From an uncultured Pseudohongiella sp. (lineage in GTDB: Bacteria; Pseudomonadota; Gammaproteobacteria; Pseudomonadales; Pseudohongiellaceae), in contig OX638323.1 of NCBI GenBank assembly GCA_951812715.1, positions 248,001-312,000 on the forward strand: a stretch of DNA of 64,000 bases, given 5' to 3'. The first letter of the stretch is position 1. Every line of letters starts with the position of its first letter. The notes below the pieces were generated by a model that saw only the letters and a list, made by a program, of their open reading frames with translations, had not been told where the DNA came from and did no database searches. Below, piece after piece: positions 29,669 to 39,018 of the stretch. Made by a program: the position numbers and the translations under genes.

Positions 29669-31156
29669 TTACGGAGACAAGGTCTGGAATTCTTTTTCCA
29701 GTTTCTTTTGTTGCTTGCCGGAAATTCCGCCTAGTGTGTCTATGGCGTCGCGCAGGCGGGACCGGGTCAGGTCGAGGCCGAGGACGGAAATGGAATCGAA
29801 TACGGAAAGAGATACGGGATTGCCGCTGACGGCAACGAAGAGGGGAAATAGAAAGTCGCGGATTTTGTAGTCCATTTTTCCGGCCAATTGCTGAAAACAG
29901 GCTTCGATGGCGTCCCGGTTCCAGTCCTCCAGTGATTCGAGGGTCCAGAGACTGAACTGGAGAATGCGGCGGCAGGCTTCCGGGTCGAGTTGCTTGTGGG
30001 CGAAGTCGTCCGCTGAGATTTTCAGTTCTCCCTGGAGAAAATAGCCTGCCAGAGCGGCCGTTTCGCTGAATCGGTTCACTCTTTGCCGCACCTGGGGAGT
30101 GATTTTTTCAATCAGGTCGGGCCGGAAAGCCCAGTCTGCGAAGCGTTTCGCGAATTCCGCATCATTGAGATCTTCCCTGAGATAACGGCCGTTGAGCCAA
30201 TCGAGCTTCTCGCGGTCGAATATCGGCCCGCCCAGGGAAACGCGTTCCAGGTCGAATTGCGCTTCCATTTCAGCGAGGCAGAATTTCTCCTCGCCGCCGG
30301 GCATGCTCCAGCCCATGGTGCCGAGATAATTGACCAAGGCCTCGGGCAGATAGCCCATCGCCTGGTAGTAGCCGATACTCGTCGGATTTTTGCGCTTGCT
30401 GAGCTTGCTCTTGTCCGGATTACGCAGCAGGGGCATGTGGCAGAATACAGGTTTGTCCCAGCCGAAGGATTCGTACAGCAGCACGTGCTTGGGAACTGAA
30501 CTGATCCACTCCTCGCCGCGAATCACATGGCTGATTTCCATCAGATGGTCGTCCACGACGTTGGCGAAGTGATAAGTGGGCAGCCCATCGGATTTGATCA
30601 GCACGGGCATGTCGACCTGGGACCACTGAATGCGGATCTCACCGCGCAACAGATCATCGAAAACGCATTCACCTTCCCGTGGCACGCGCAGGCGGATTAC
30701 ATGTCGTTCGCCGCGCCCCAGGCGCGTGGCAATGTCCGCGGCGGAAAGGCCCAGGCAATGTCCGTCATAGCCAGGTTGTCGCTTCAGCCGTAGCTGTGAC
30801 TTTCGCAACTCTGTCAGGCGGTTTTCGTCACAAAAACAGGGGAATGCGAGAGATTTTTCGAGCAGGATTCGGATATGACTGGAATAAATATCGGTCCGTT
30901 CGCTTTGCCGGTACGGACCCTTGCCTCCATCGCGGCCGGGACCCTCGTCCCAATCCAGGCCGAGCCAGCGCAGGGCTTCAAGTATCCTGCTCTCGGACTG
31001 CTTGCTGGATCTTTCCCGGTCCGTATCCTCGATCCGCAGGATGAAACTGCCGCCGTGCCGATGGGCGAAACAGCGGTTGAACAAGGCGATATAGGCAGTG
31101 CCAAGATGCGGGTCGCCGGTGGGCGAAGGAGCGATTCTGGTTCGTACCGGTGGCAT
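29669..31156 (-). CDS. gltX: Glutamyl-tRNA synthetase
   Basis: A 495-residue class I synthetase that charges tRNA-Glu. The HIGH motif appears as PHLGTA in RIAPSPTGDPHLGTAY and KMSKS as KLSKRKNPTS. Length and C-terminal helical anticodon-binding domain fit GltX rather than the short GluQ. A perfect TATAAT at 31191-31196 lies about 35 nt before the ATG, although no good -35 is visible. tRNA-Ala follows on the same strand; dusA is divergent. Confidence 0.96.
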   Translation of the reverse strand: MPPVRTRIAPSPTGDPHLGTAYIALFNRCFAHRHGGSFILRIEDTDRERSSKQSESRILEALRWLGLDWDEGPGRDGGKGPYRQSERTDIYSSHIRILLEKSLAFPCFCDENRLTELRKSQLRLKRQPGYDGHCLGLSAADIATRLGRGERHVIRLRVPREGECVFDDLLRGEIRIQWSQVDMPVLIKSDGLPTYHFANVVDDHLMEISHVIRGEEWISSVPKHVLLYESFGWDKPVFCHMPLLRNPDKSKLSKRKNPTSIGYYQAMGYLPEALVNYLGTMGWSMPGGEEKFCLAEMEAQFDLERVSLGGPIFDREKLDWLNGRYLREDLNDAEFAKRFADWAFRPDLIEKITPQVRQRVNRFSETAALAGYFLQGELKISADDFAHKQLDPEACRRILQFSLWTLESLEDWNRDAIEACFQQLAGKMDYKIRDFLFPLFVAVSGNPVSLSVFDSISVLGLDLTRSRLRDAIDTLGGISGKQQKKLEKEFQTLSP

Positions 31157-31251
31157 TGTGGTCGGCTCGCGGCATCTGGCCGGTGCGCGAATTATATGTC
31201 AATCTGTAATCGTGCGTGTCTTTTCTCCGATTGCCCGCGCGTCGCGCGGCC

Positions 31252-31279
31252 TTGACTGTTGGCGGCGGTTGGGAATAAT
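31252..31279 (+). promoter_or_regulatory. Promoter of dusA, possibly giving a leaderless mRNA
   Basis: TTGACT and AATAAT are 16 nt apart. The expected start point, about 7 nt after the -10, coincides with the dusA ATG at 31286, so the transcript may have no 5' leader. Confidence 0.5.
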
Positions 31280-31285
31280 TGCCGC

Positions 31286-32272
31286 ATGTCTGTTATTAAC
31301 GACAAATTCGCGCTCTGCCGCCGCTTCTGCGTAGCACCGATGATGGATTGCACCGATCGCCATGAGCGCGCTTTTTTGCGCCAGTTTTCCCGGCGCGCGC
31401 TGCTATATACGGAGATGCTGAGCACGGCCGCCCTGCTACGCGGCGATGCGGCCCGGCTGCTGCGGTTTTCATCGAGGGAACAGCCGGTGGCATTGCAGTT
31501 GGGAGGCAATGCGCCGGACGATCTGGCTGCCGCCGCCGTGCTGGTCGAACGCGCCGGTTATCGGGAAGTGAATTTGAATGTGGGCTGTCCCAGCGATCGG
31601 GTGCAAGGCGGGAATTTTGGCGCCTGCCTGATGAAAGAGCCCGGCCGGGTCGCGGCCTGCGTAGCCGCGATGAGCGCGGCGGTAGATATCCCGGTCACGG
31701 TCAAATGCCGGATTGGCGTTGACGGCCGCGATAGTGACAGCGAATTGTTTGATTTCATTGCAACGATCGCCGGAACCGGTTGCCGAACCTTCATCGTCCA
31801 TGCCCGTATTGCGATCCTCAAGGGACTTACGCCGAAGCAGAATCGGGAAATTCCGCCCTTGAACCGCGAACGGGTATTTCGAGTCAAGCAGGCTTTCCCC
31901 GAACTGGAGATAATAATCAATGGCGGCATTGATTCTCTCGCCATGGCCGCGGACTTGCTAGGCAATACGGATGGCGTCATGCTGGGGCGGGAAGCTTACG
32001 GCAACCCTTGGCTGTTGAGTAAGGTAGATGAAGTATTTTTTGGCGAACCGCCGCGAACGAAGACGCGGCTGGAATATCTCGGCGGTTTTCTGCCCTACGT
32101 GGAACGGGAATTGCGCCTGGGTACGCCTCTTCACCATATGACTCGGCATATGCTTGGCCTGTACAAGGGACAGCCGGGCGGCAAGCGTTTCCGCCGCCAT
32201 CTGAGCACGCATGGCAACCGGCGCGGAGCGTCGCTTGACGTGCTGCTCGACGCCATGGCCATTGTCGCCTGA
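31286..32272 (+). CDS. dusA: tRNA-dihydrouridine(20/20a) synthase DusA
   Basis: A 328-residue FMN-dependent enzyme that reduces uridine 20/20a in the D loop of tRNAs. The FMN-barrel start CVAPMMDCTDRHERAF is diagnostic of DusA, with LYTEMLSTAALL, LNVGCPSDRVQGGNFGACLM (catalytic Cys) and the FMN phosphate block INGGIDS...GVMLGREAYGNPWLL. A C-terminal tRNA-binding helical domain follows. The ATG was chosen over an upstream TTG because MSVINDKFALCRRF fits the family. Confidence 0.95.
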   Translation: MSVINDKFALCRRFCVAPMMDCTDRHERAFLRQFSRRALLYTEMLSTAALLRGDAARLLRFSSREQPVALQLGGNAPDDLAAAAVLVERAGYREVNLNVGCPSDRVQGGNFGACLMKEPGRVAACVAAMSAAVDIPVTVKCRIGVDGRDSDSELFDFIATIAGTGCRTFIVHARIAILKGLTPKQNREIPPLNRERVFRVKQAFPELEIIINGGIDSLAMAADLLGNTDGVMLGREAYGNPWLLSKVDEVFFGEPPRTKTRLEYLGGFLPYVERELRLGTPLHHMTRHMLGLYKGQPGGKRFRRHLSTHGNRRGASLDVLLDAMAIVA

Positions 32273-32310
32273 GCCAAGCCACATTGATTGAAACATTGAA
32301 ACAGGCCGCT

Positions 32311-32778
32311 ATGTTGGGTTCGCTGCGAAATTTGTTCATCGGTATTCCGGATCAGACCGCCGGAAAAGCCGCCGATTCATCGAGCCGACTGGAACTTGCC
32401 AGCGCCGCGTTGCTGATTGAGGTAGTCAAGGCTGACCACGAGGTGGATGGGCGGGAATTTGCGTCGATCGCTGAAGTGCTGCGCTCAACCTGTGCAAGAA
32501 GCCCGGAAGAAATTGAAGAATTGCTCGAACTCGCGCGCCAGAAATCCGGCGCGGCAACGTCGTTGTACGAATTTACCAGTTTGATCAACGAACATTGCGA
32601 CTATGCGGAAAAATGTTCCCTGATCCGAAACATGTGGCGCATCGCTTACGCCGATTCTCACCTGAGCAAATACGAGGATTATCTCATCCGCAAGGTTTGC
32701 GATTTGATATATGTCTCGCACAGCGATTTCATTCGCACCAAATTGGCGGAACGAAGGCAGGCAAAAGAACGCGGGTAA
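32311..32778 (+). CDS. TerB-like tellurite-resistance family protein
   Basis: A 155-residue all-helical protein. VVKADHEVDGREFASIAEVL and WRIAYADSHLSKYEDYLIRKV form the acidic paired helices typical of TerB-like (COG4103) domains, which are thought to bind metal or lie under the membrane. It follows dusA by 38 nt and probably shares its transcript. An in-frame TTG 27 nt upstream is an alternative start. Function is unknown; involvement in tellurite resistance is not implied for this stand-alone family. Confidence 0.75.
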   Translation: MLGSLRNLFIGIPDQTAGKAADSSSRLELASAALLIEVVKADHEVDGREFASIAEVLRSTCARSPEEIEELLELARQKSGAATSLYEFTSLINEHCDYAEKCSLIRNMWRIAYADSHLSKYEDYLIRKVCDLIYVSHSDFIRTKLAERRQAKERG

Positions 32779-32782
32779 ATCC

Positions 32783-33526
32783 TCAGAAATCGCCGAACGG
32801 ATCGTCCAGCGCGCCATCATTGATCTCGAATTCACGCGTCTGGAAATTGGCTTCCCGCAAGAACAGGTAACGGTCGCCCGTGATCAAATTTTCCGCCGGC
32901 AGCAGGCCGGTGCGCCATTCGAGCCGTTCCATGCTGAAAGTCGAAGCGCGGGCAGCGTCGTCTTCGATTTGATAAATCGGATTCAGTAGCGAATCCACCA
33001 TCAAGCCAAAAGCGTCCCGCACGGAACTGGCGCCGAAAACCGGCAGCACTACGTATGGGCCCGGACCCACGCCCCATACGCCCAACGTTTGGCCGAAATC
33101 TTCCTGGTGCTTTTCCAGTCCCAGTTCGCTGGCCACATCGAACAAACCGCCAATGCCTATTGTGGTATTGATCAAAACGCGCCCGCAGTCCGACATTGCA
33201 TCCGCGACTTTCCATTGCAGCATATTGTTCGCGAAGGTGTTCAAATCATCGACATTGCCGAAAAAATTAGTTACCACCGTGCGCACCGGCGAGGGAACGT
33301 AATTCGAGTAACCGATCGCCAGCGGCCGCAACAGCAATCTGTCGAAATATTCATTGAAATGGAAAACCATCCTATTCGCTCCATAAAAAGGATCCCTGTT
33401 TTCACTCACGTCCAAATCCTGCCCCAACGCCGGCGCGGCGGGTAGCGTGGCCGCGAGCGCTAGCATGACGCAGCACAGTTCGCGCCTTGATTTATGCCTC
33501 TGGTTCATTAGCGAGTTCATCAGCAT
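32783..33526 (-). CDS. mlaA: MlaA (VacJ) family outer-membrane lipid asymmetry protein
   Basis: A 247-residue MlaA homologue: DPFYGANRMVFHFNEYFD, then VPSPVRTVVTNFFGNVDD, GRVLINTTIGIGGLFDVA and WGVGPGPYVVLPVFG are family blocks. MlaA removes mislocalised phospholipids from the outer leaflet of the outer membrane. Unlike E. coli MlaA there is no lipobox Cys at the signal peptide end; the h-region ends in an AxA-like site (APALGQD) and the Cys pair lies before it. Three ATGs lie within seven codons, so the exact start is uncertain; the 5' end overlaps hrpA. No mlaBCDEF genes are nearby. Confidence 0.88.
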   Translation of the reverse strand: MLMNSLMNQRHKSRRELCCVMLALAATLPAAPALGQDLDVSENRDPFYGANRMVFHFNEYFDRLLLRPLAIGYSNYVPSPVRTVVTNFFGNVDDLNTFANNMLQWKVADAMSDCGRVLINTTIGIGGLFDVASELGLEKHQEDFGQTLGVWGVGPGPYVVLPVFGASSVRDAFGLMVDSLLNPIYQIEDDAARASTFSMERLEWRTGLLPAENLITGDRYLFLREANFQTREFEINDGALDDPFGDF

Positions 33527-36500
33527 TGGCTGTCCATTCAGTCAATTGCACAATCCTTTTTTCCAATCTTTCGCGTGAAACGGGAAAGATCGTGCCCAGC
33601 CGCTGGGCAAATAGCGAAATCCTGAATTCCTCTATCGACCAGCGTAAACCTTGTATGAGCCCGGAGTCCCCGGGAGACGAACGCAATTGCTCGTACCTGC
33701 CCCAATAGTATGCCACTTCCCGAGTGTTTTTTTCGTCCGCCGATCCGAAATATGGCGCTTTTTCCAGCCGGATGCGGATGCCGTCGAGATAGCGGGGAAA
33801 ATGCCTGAGCCATTCGAAACCGGTACTTTTCAGAAATTCGCTGGGAAACAAGCGTTCAAGTTGCAGCTGTATGTCGTCGCGCGCATGATGCACGGGCGCC
33901 GCGGACATTGTCGCAAGTTTTTGCCGGACATCGTGAACCCGTTTGAGTATCTGCTCCAGCAATTCCTCAACTTCGTCAGCCAGCACCGACAGCTTCGGTC
34001 CGCGACGATCCAATAATTCGCTGAATGCCCGCCGACCGCGGGGAATTTCACGATGCAGCCCGAACGCTTCCAGATAGCAGGCGACGATCGCCTCTTCCTC
34101 GAGTAGGCGCAGCCCGGGCACGAGCAGAAGCCGAGCGGCATTGGCGTTTTTAAACCGCAGGAACCGCTTGCGTAGCGCATTGCGCCGCGCCACCGTGCGC
34201 AACATGAACAAGCGCATAGCGCCCAGGCGACTTGCGGCTAATGCCTCCTGCCGGTTATCAAGCAAGACCAGGGCGACCGAATCGGACTCATCTACCAGTG
34301 CCGGATAGCGCGTCAGCACTACCTCGGCGCCGATTTGCAAGGTTTCTGGCAAGTCTTCGAAATCCCAGTCACGCATACCGCGGCGCTCGAACTCACGTTG
34401 CTGTCGCGGTGTTGGGGCGCGCCCGGAAAAGCGCTTGCGCAAGGCGGCTAAATCGGCCTCTTCGGCGAGAGTGCGCCCTTGCCGGTCAACGATTTGCAAG
34501 CTGGTTTGCAAGTGCGCCGGTAATTCGACTCGGGATAATTCCCGGCGCTCGATCATGCGCCCGCCGGCACGATGCATTTGCCCCAGCAGCGAGTCGATCA
34601 ATTCGCCATCGGAGCGTTGCATATGAGGCAATGCGCGGTCGACAAAATCCGCAACCGGGATAAAATTCCGCCGCTTGTTTCTGGGCAGCCCCCGAATCAG
34701 GGCAATGCACTTCTCCCGCAGCAGTCCAGGTACGGCCCAATCCAGATCGGCGTTCGTCAGTTGCGCGAGCAATTCCGCGGGTGCGCGCAAACTGGCGCCG
34801 TCCCGACTGCTTCCTGGCTGGAATACATAGTCAACCGGGAGCACATTTTGCTGAACCTTGACCTGGTCGGGGAACTGGCGTTGCAATTCCGCCAGCGACT
34901 CGCCGCGAAACAACCCCGCGCGTTCCATCTCCAGCGAGTGATTGCGCGCCTCTCGGTCTTCTGCCAGCCAGCGCTCGAGCGTACGCGTGGAAACGACCGC
35001 TGGTGGAATTCGCTGGTCATAGAAAAGTTGAATTTCGCGCATATTGACGACAATTTCAGGGCGCCGAAACTTTTCTTCCTGTTTGCGAAGCTGGTCCAGA
35101 AACACTCTGTTCCGCTTCAGAAAATCCGCTTTGCTCCTGATCTGATCTTCGACCAGCGCCTGATCCAGAAATATGTCGCGGGCGCCCGCGGCATCGAGCT
35201 TTGCATAATCCACGGCGATCTTTTCGCGCAAGGCAAGTCCCTGGAGAATAGTCTTCTCATAGGTCATCACCTGTTGCCGGTCCTGGCTCCAGAACGGCTC
35301 GCCATACTCCTTGCGCAGCAATTGGCCAGCGCATTCGATGACCCATTCCGGTTTTATCGCTGCCGCCATGGAAGCGAAGGTTTGCGCCGTATCGATCCAT
35401 TCACTGGTCACGATCCAGCGCGGTTGCTTGCGCGCCAGAGCCGAAACTTGCGCCAGGGTTAGCTTCCGGTTCCTGCTGCCGAGATATACCCTGCCGTCGT
35501 GATGCCTGGCTATCTGATTCAGCGAGCCACTTACCAGCGCCCGGTGGATATCGGCGTAGCTGGCTTCCGCTTGATTCAATTCGCGGCCGAGCCGCCGGCA
35601 AGTAGTGAGTAATTGGCGGTGAATTTCCCGCCATTCCCGTACACGCTGAAAGGAAAGCCTGTATTTCGCGCAGAATTTGCGCAGTTGCGACTGGGAAGCC
35701 CGTTCGTTTTCGCAACGCCGCCAAAGCGCCAGCAAGCCGAGGAAATCAGAATCGGGATGGGCGAATTCGGCTCTTTTTTCCGCGGCTTGGCCGCCTTGCG
35801 CTCCCTCCCAGAGATCGCCCAGGCTCAATGCACTGACGATTACCAGCACTTCCCGCAAGCTGCCGAGTTCCGACGCTGCTACCAGCATCCGGCCAAGCGG
35901 GGGCTCCAGCGGCAGTTCCGCCAATATGCGTCCGACGCGCGTCAATCCGCCCGCGGCGGTAAGCGCCCCCAGATCCTGCAACAGTTTGCGCCCATCGTTG
36001 ATGGATTTCCGCTCCGGCGCGTCGAGAAAGGGAAAGTCCTCCGGGCGGCCGAGCCGCAAGGCGCTCATGCGCAGGATTACCGACGCCAGACTCGATCTCT
36101 TGATCTCCGGATCGGTGAAGTCAGGCCGCGCAAGAAAATCCCGCTCGCTATACAAACGTATGCAAACGCCATCGGCGAGTCGGCCGCAGCGGCCTTTGCG
36201 CTGCTCCGCGCTGGCTTTGGAAACGGGTTCGATGGGCAGCCGCCGCAATTTCCGCTGCAAGCTGTAGCGGCTGATTCGGGCAAAGCCGGCGTCTATCACG
36301 AAATGGATTCCCGGCACGGTCAGCGAAGTTTCCGCCACATTGGTCGACAACACGATGCGGCGGCCGCCATGAGGTTGAAAAATACGCTGCTGTTCCGCCG
36401 CCCGCAGCCGCGAATACAAAGGCAGTATCTCGGTATTCGGCAAACCGTGTCTGCGCAGATACGCCGCGGTTTCGCGTATCTCTTTCTCGCTGCTTAGGAA

Positions 36501-37214
36501 AACCAGGATGTCGCCGCCGCCATGGCGATCGAGCTCCACGATCGCGGCAGCGATGGCGGCCATCTGCTTTTCTTCTTCGGCGGCTTCGGGAACGAGTCGC
36601 TCCGGCGGGCGGTAGAGTGTTTCCACGGGAAAACCGCGGCCGGCAACTTGGACCACCGGCGCGTCGCCGAAATGCGCCGCGATGCGTTCTACGTCCAGAG
36701 TCGCGGAGGTGACGATCAGCTTCAAATCCTTGCGCCTGGGCAAGATCAGCTTGAGATAGCCCAGCAGGAAATCAATATTGAGCGAGCGCTCATGCGCCTC
36801 GTCGAGTATCAGCGCCTGATATTTCTTCAACAGTCGGTCGCGTTGGATTTCCGCCAATAGAATGCCATCGGTCATCAGCTTCAGGTAAGTGCCCGCGCTT
36901 AATCGTTGGTCAAAACGAACCTGGACCCCTACCCCGACGCCCGGCGCCGCGCCTAATTCCTCGCTGATGCGCGCGGCGACCGACATCGCGGCCAGCCTGC
37001 GCGGCTGGGTATGCCCGATTATGCCGTGGCGACCAAGTCCCGCCCGCAAACAGATCTTGGGTATTTGCGTGGTTTTGCCGGAACCGGTGTCTCCGGCGAC
37101 GATGATGACCTGATTGGCGGCGAGCAATCGCTCGATTCTAGACGCATGCCGGCTGATGGGAAGTTCCGCCGGCAGGGTTATGTCATTGGGAATCGACAGC
37201 TTGTTGCCGGTCAT
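33492..37214 (-). CDS. hrpA: ATP-dependent RNA helicase HrpA
   Basis: A 1,240-residue DEAH-box helicase. Walker A is GDTGSGKTTQIPK, motif II is DEAH in LDEAHERSLNIDF, and the helicase C domain (STNVAETSLTVPGI) and HA2/OB region follow. The long C-terminal extension of HrpA is present (family about 1,300). HrpA acts in mRNA processing and in resolving stalled ribosomes in E. coli. The stop overlaps the start region of mlaA. Confidence 0.95.
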   Translation of the reverse strand: MTGNKLSIPNDITLPAELPISRHASRIERLLAANQVIIVAGDTGSGKTTQIPKICLRAGLGRHGIIGHTQPRRLAAMSVAARISEELGAAPGVGVGVQVRFDQRLSAGTYLKLMTDGILLAEIQRDRLLKKYQALILDEAHERSLNIDFLLGYLKLILPRRKDLKLIVTSATLDVERIAAHFGDAPVVQVAGRGFPVETLYRPPERLVPEAAEEEKQMAAIAAAIVELDRHGGGDILVFLSSEKEIRETAAYLRRHGLPNTEILPLYSRLRAAEQQRIFQPHGGRRIVLSTNVAETSLTVPGIHFVIDAGFARISRYSLQRKLRRLPIEPVSKASAEQRKGRCGRLADGVCIRLYSERDFLARPDFTDPEIKRSSLASVILRMSALRLGRPEDFPFLDAPERKSINDGRKLLQDLGALTAAGGLTRVGRILAELPLEPPLGRMLVAASELGSLREVLVIVSALSLGDLWEGAQGGQAAEKRAEFAHPDSDFLGLLALWRRCENERASQSQLRKFCAKYRLSFQRVREWREIHRQLLTTCRRLGRELNQAEASYADIHRALVSGSLNQIARHHDGRVYLGSRNRKLTLAQVSALARKQPRWIVTSEWIDTAQTFASMAAAIKPEWVIECAGQLLRKEYGEPFWSQDRQQVMTYEKTILQGLALREKIAVDYAKLDAAGARDIFLDQALVEDQIRSKADFLKRNRVFLDQLRKQEEKFRRPEIVVNMREIQLFYDQRIPPAVVSTRTLERWLAEDREARNHSLEMERAGLFRGESLAELQRQFPDQVKVQQNVLPVDYVFQPGSSRDGASLRAPAELLAQLTNADLDWAVPGLLREKCIALIRGLPRNKRRNFIPVADFVDRALPHMQRSDGELIDSLLGQMHRAGGRMIERRELSRVELPAHLQTSLQIVDRQGRTLAEEADLAALRKRFSGRAPTPRQQREFERRGMRDWDFEDLPETLQIGAEVVLTRYPALVDESDSVALVLLDNRQEALAASRLGAMRLFMLRTVARRNALRKRFLRFKNANAARLLLVPGLRLLEEEAIVACYLEAFGLHREIPRGRRAFSELLDRRGPKLSVLADEVEELLEQILKRVHDVRQKLATMSAAPVHHARDDIQLQLERLFPSEFLKSTGFEWLRHFPRYLDGIRIRLEKAPYFGSADEKNTREVAYYWGRYEQLRSSPGDSGLIQGLRWSIEEFRISLFAQRLGTIFPVSRERLEKRIVQLTEWTANADELANEPEA

Positions 37215-37395
37215 GCGTGCATCCTTTTGAACTATTCAAGCTATCCCTGACGCGGGATTGGCGGCTTCGATGCAGCCGCCGCCGGGTACAGCCCGGCGTC
37301 GCCCGCTCCGCGCCAAGCTGACGCTTGCTTTCGTTTTTGGCGAGTCATTCGGCTCTCAAAGGGAATTGCATTTTACCGGCTGCGCCGATCGGGCC

Positions 37396-39018
37396 TCACC
37401 CCCGCAATTCCCGCCGCAGGATCTTGCCGATGTTGGATTTCGGCAGATCTTCCACATATACGATTCGGCGTGGAATCTTGTAAGCGGCCAGACCCTGGCG
37501 GCACCAATCCTGAATAACCTCCGGCTCCGGCGCCTCGCCAGTGGCGACCATGAACAGTTTGACGGCCTCACCGGTGCGTTCGTCCGGAACTCCTACCGCA
37601 GCACTTTCAGCCACTCGCGGGTGCCGGTTGACCCAATCTTCGATTTCGTTGGGGAATACGTTGAAGCCGGAGACCAGGATCATGTCCTTCTTGCGATCGA
37701 CTATGCTGACGAAACCGTCTTCGCTGATGGCGGCGTAGTCGCCCGTGCTGAACCAGCCATCGGGGTCGATGCTGTCCTGGCCAGCTTCTTCCCGGCCATA
37801 GTAGCCTGCCATGACCTGGGGGCCGCGTACTTGCAGTTCGCCGACCTCCTCCGCCGACAGTACTTTTCCCTGCTCGTCGATCACGCGCAATTCGGTTTCC
37901 GGCACCGCTTTTCCCACCGTGCCACGACGCACCTGACCAGGAAAATTGACCGCGACCGCCGGTGAGCATTCGGTCAGGCCATAGCCTTCCAAAATTTCGC
38001 AACCGGTGAGTTCGTGCCAATCTTCCGCAACCGAACTCGACATCGCCATGCCTCCGGCGCCGCAAAATGCATAAGTCGAGAAATCCACTTGCCTGATCGC
38101 CGGGTGTCTGAGCAAGGCGAGATACAAGGTATTGATGCCCGCGAAGCCATGCACCTCGTTGCCTTTGAGCAACTTCACCAGGGCGTCGATATCGCGTGGA
38201 TTGGGCACCAGGATGTTATTGCTGCCAGCGTAGGCCATGACCAACAGATGCACCTGGAAGGCGTAGGTATGGTACAACGGCAGCGGCGCGACCACATTCG
38301 CCGACTGGTCGTCGATTATCAGCGAAGTTCTTGCGCGCATCTGCATCATGTTGGCGATGAGGTTGCGGTGCGTGAGCATGGCGCCCTTGGCGATGCCGGT
38401 AGTGCCGCCGGTATACAGAATCAGGGCGACATTTTCCCCGGCCCTGGCGGCCGTCGCCGCAAGCGGCTCGGCCTTTATCGCCTCACGGAAGAGATGCGCT
38501 CCGGGCAATTCGTAGCTGGGGACCATTTTTCGCAGATACTTGACGGCGAAATCGAGCAGGGCTCGCCGCGGCGCCGGCAGCAAATCTCCCAGCCGGGCGA
38601 TAATGACGTGTTCGATATTAGTCTCTGCAATCACGCTTTGCAGCTTGCCGCAGAAGTGTTCGAGCACGACCGCGGCTTTTGCCCCCGAGTCACTGAACTG
38701 GTGCTTCATTTCCGGAGCGGTATAAAGCGGATTGGTGGTAACAATGACCAGGTCGGCCTTGATCGCGGCGTATGCCACGACGGGAAATTGCAACAGGTTT
38801 GGCAATTGCACGGCGATCCGGTCGCCCGGCTTCAATTGCAGTTGATTGCGAAAAAAGCCCGCGAGGCGACTGCTCAACTGGTCGATTTCGCGATAGCGCA
38901 ACGAATGACCAAAACAGCAGAATGCCGGCAGTGGGCCATGTGTCGCGGCAATATGGTCCAGCACTTCGGCCAGCGAGGCGTATTGTTCGGGCCGTAATTC
39001 CGCGGGTAGCTTTTCCAT
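37396..39018 (-). CDS. fadD: Long-chain-fatty-acid--CoA ligase
   Basis: A 540-residue adenylate-forming enzyme that activates fatty acids to acyl-CoA. The P-loop motif ILYTGGTTGIAKGAMLTH, the A5 motif EGYGLTECSP, the STGDYAAISEDGFVSIVDRKKD block and the C-terminal Lys in LPKSNIGKILRREL are present. It closely resembles FadD. Its ATG overlaps the stop of the upstream VWA gene by 1 nt (TGATG), so the two are probably translated together. Confidence 0.92.
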   Translation of the reverse strand: MEKLPAELRPEQYASLAEVLDHIAATHGPLPAFCCFGHSLRYREIDQLSSRLAGFFRNQLQLKPGDRIAVQLPNLLQFPVVAYAAIKADLVIVTTNPLYTAPEMKHQFSDSGAKAAVVLEHFCGKLQSVIAETNIEHVIIARLGDLLPAPRRALLDFAVKYLRKMVPSYELPGAHLFREAIKAEPLAATAARAGENVALILYTGGTTGIAKGAMLTHRNLIANMMQMRARTSLIIDDQSANVVAPLPLYHTYAFQVHLLVMAYAGSNNILVPNPRDIDALVKLLKGNEVHGFAGINTLYLALLRHPAIRQVDFSTYAFCGAGGMAMSSSVAEDWHELTGCEILEGYGLTECSPAVAVNFPGQVRRGTVGKAVPETELRVIDEQGKVLSAEEVGELQVRGPQVMAGYYGREEAGQDSIDPDGWFSTGDYAAISEDGFVSIVDRKKDMILVSGFNVFPNEIEDWVNRHPRVAESAAVGVPDERTGEAVKLFMVATGEAPEPEVIQDWCRQGLAAYKIPRRIVYVEDLPKSNIGKILRRELRG

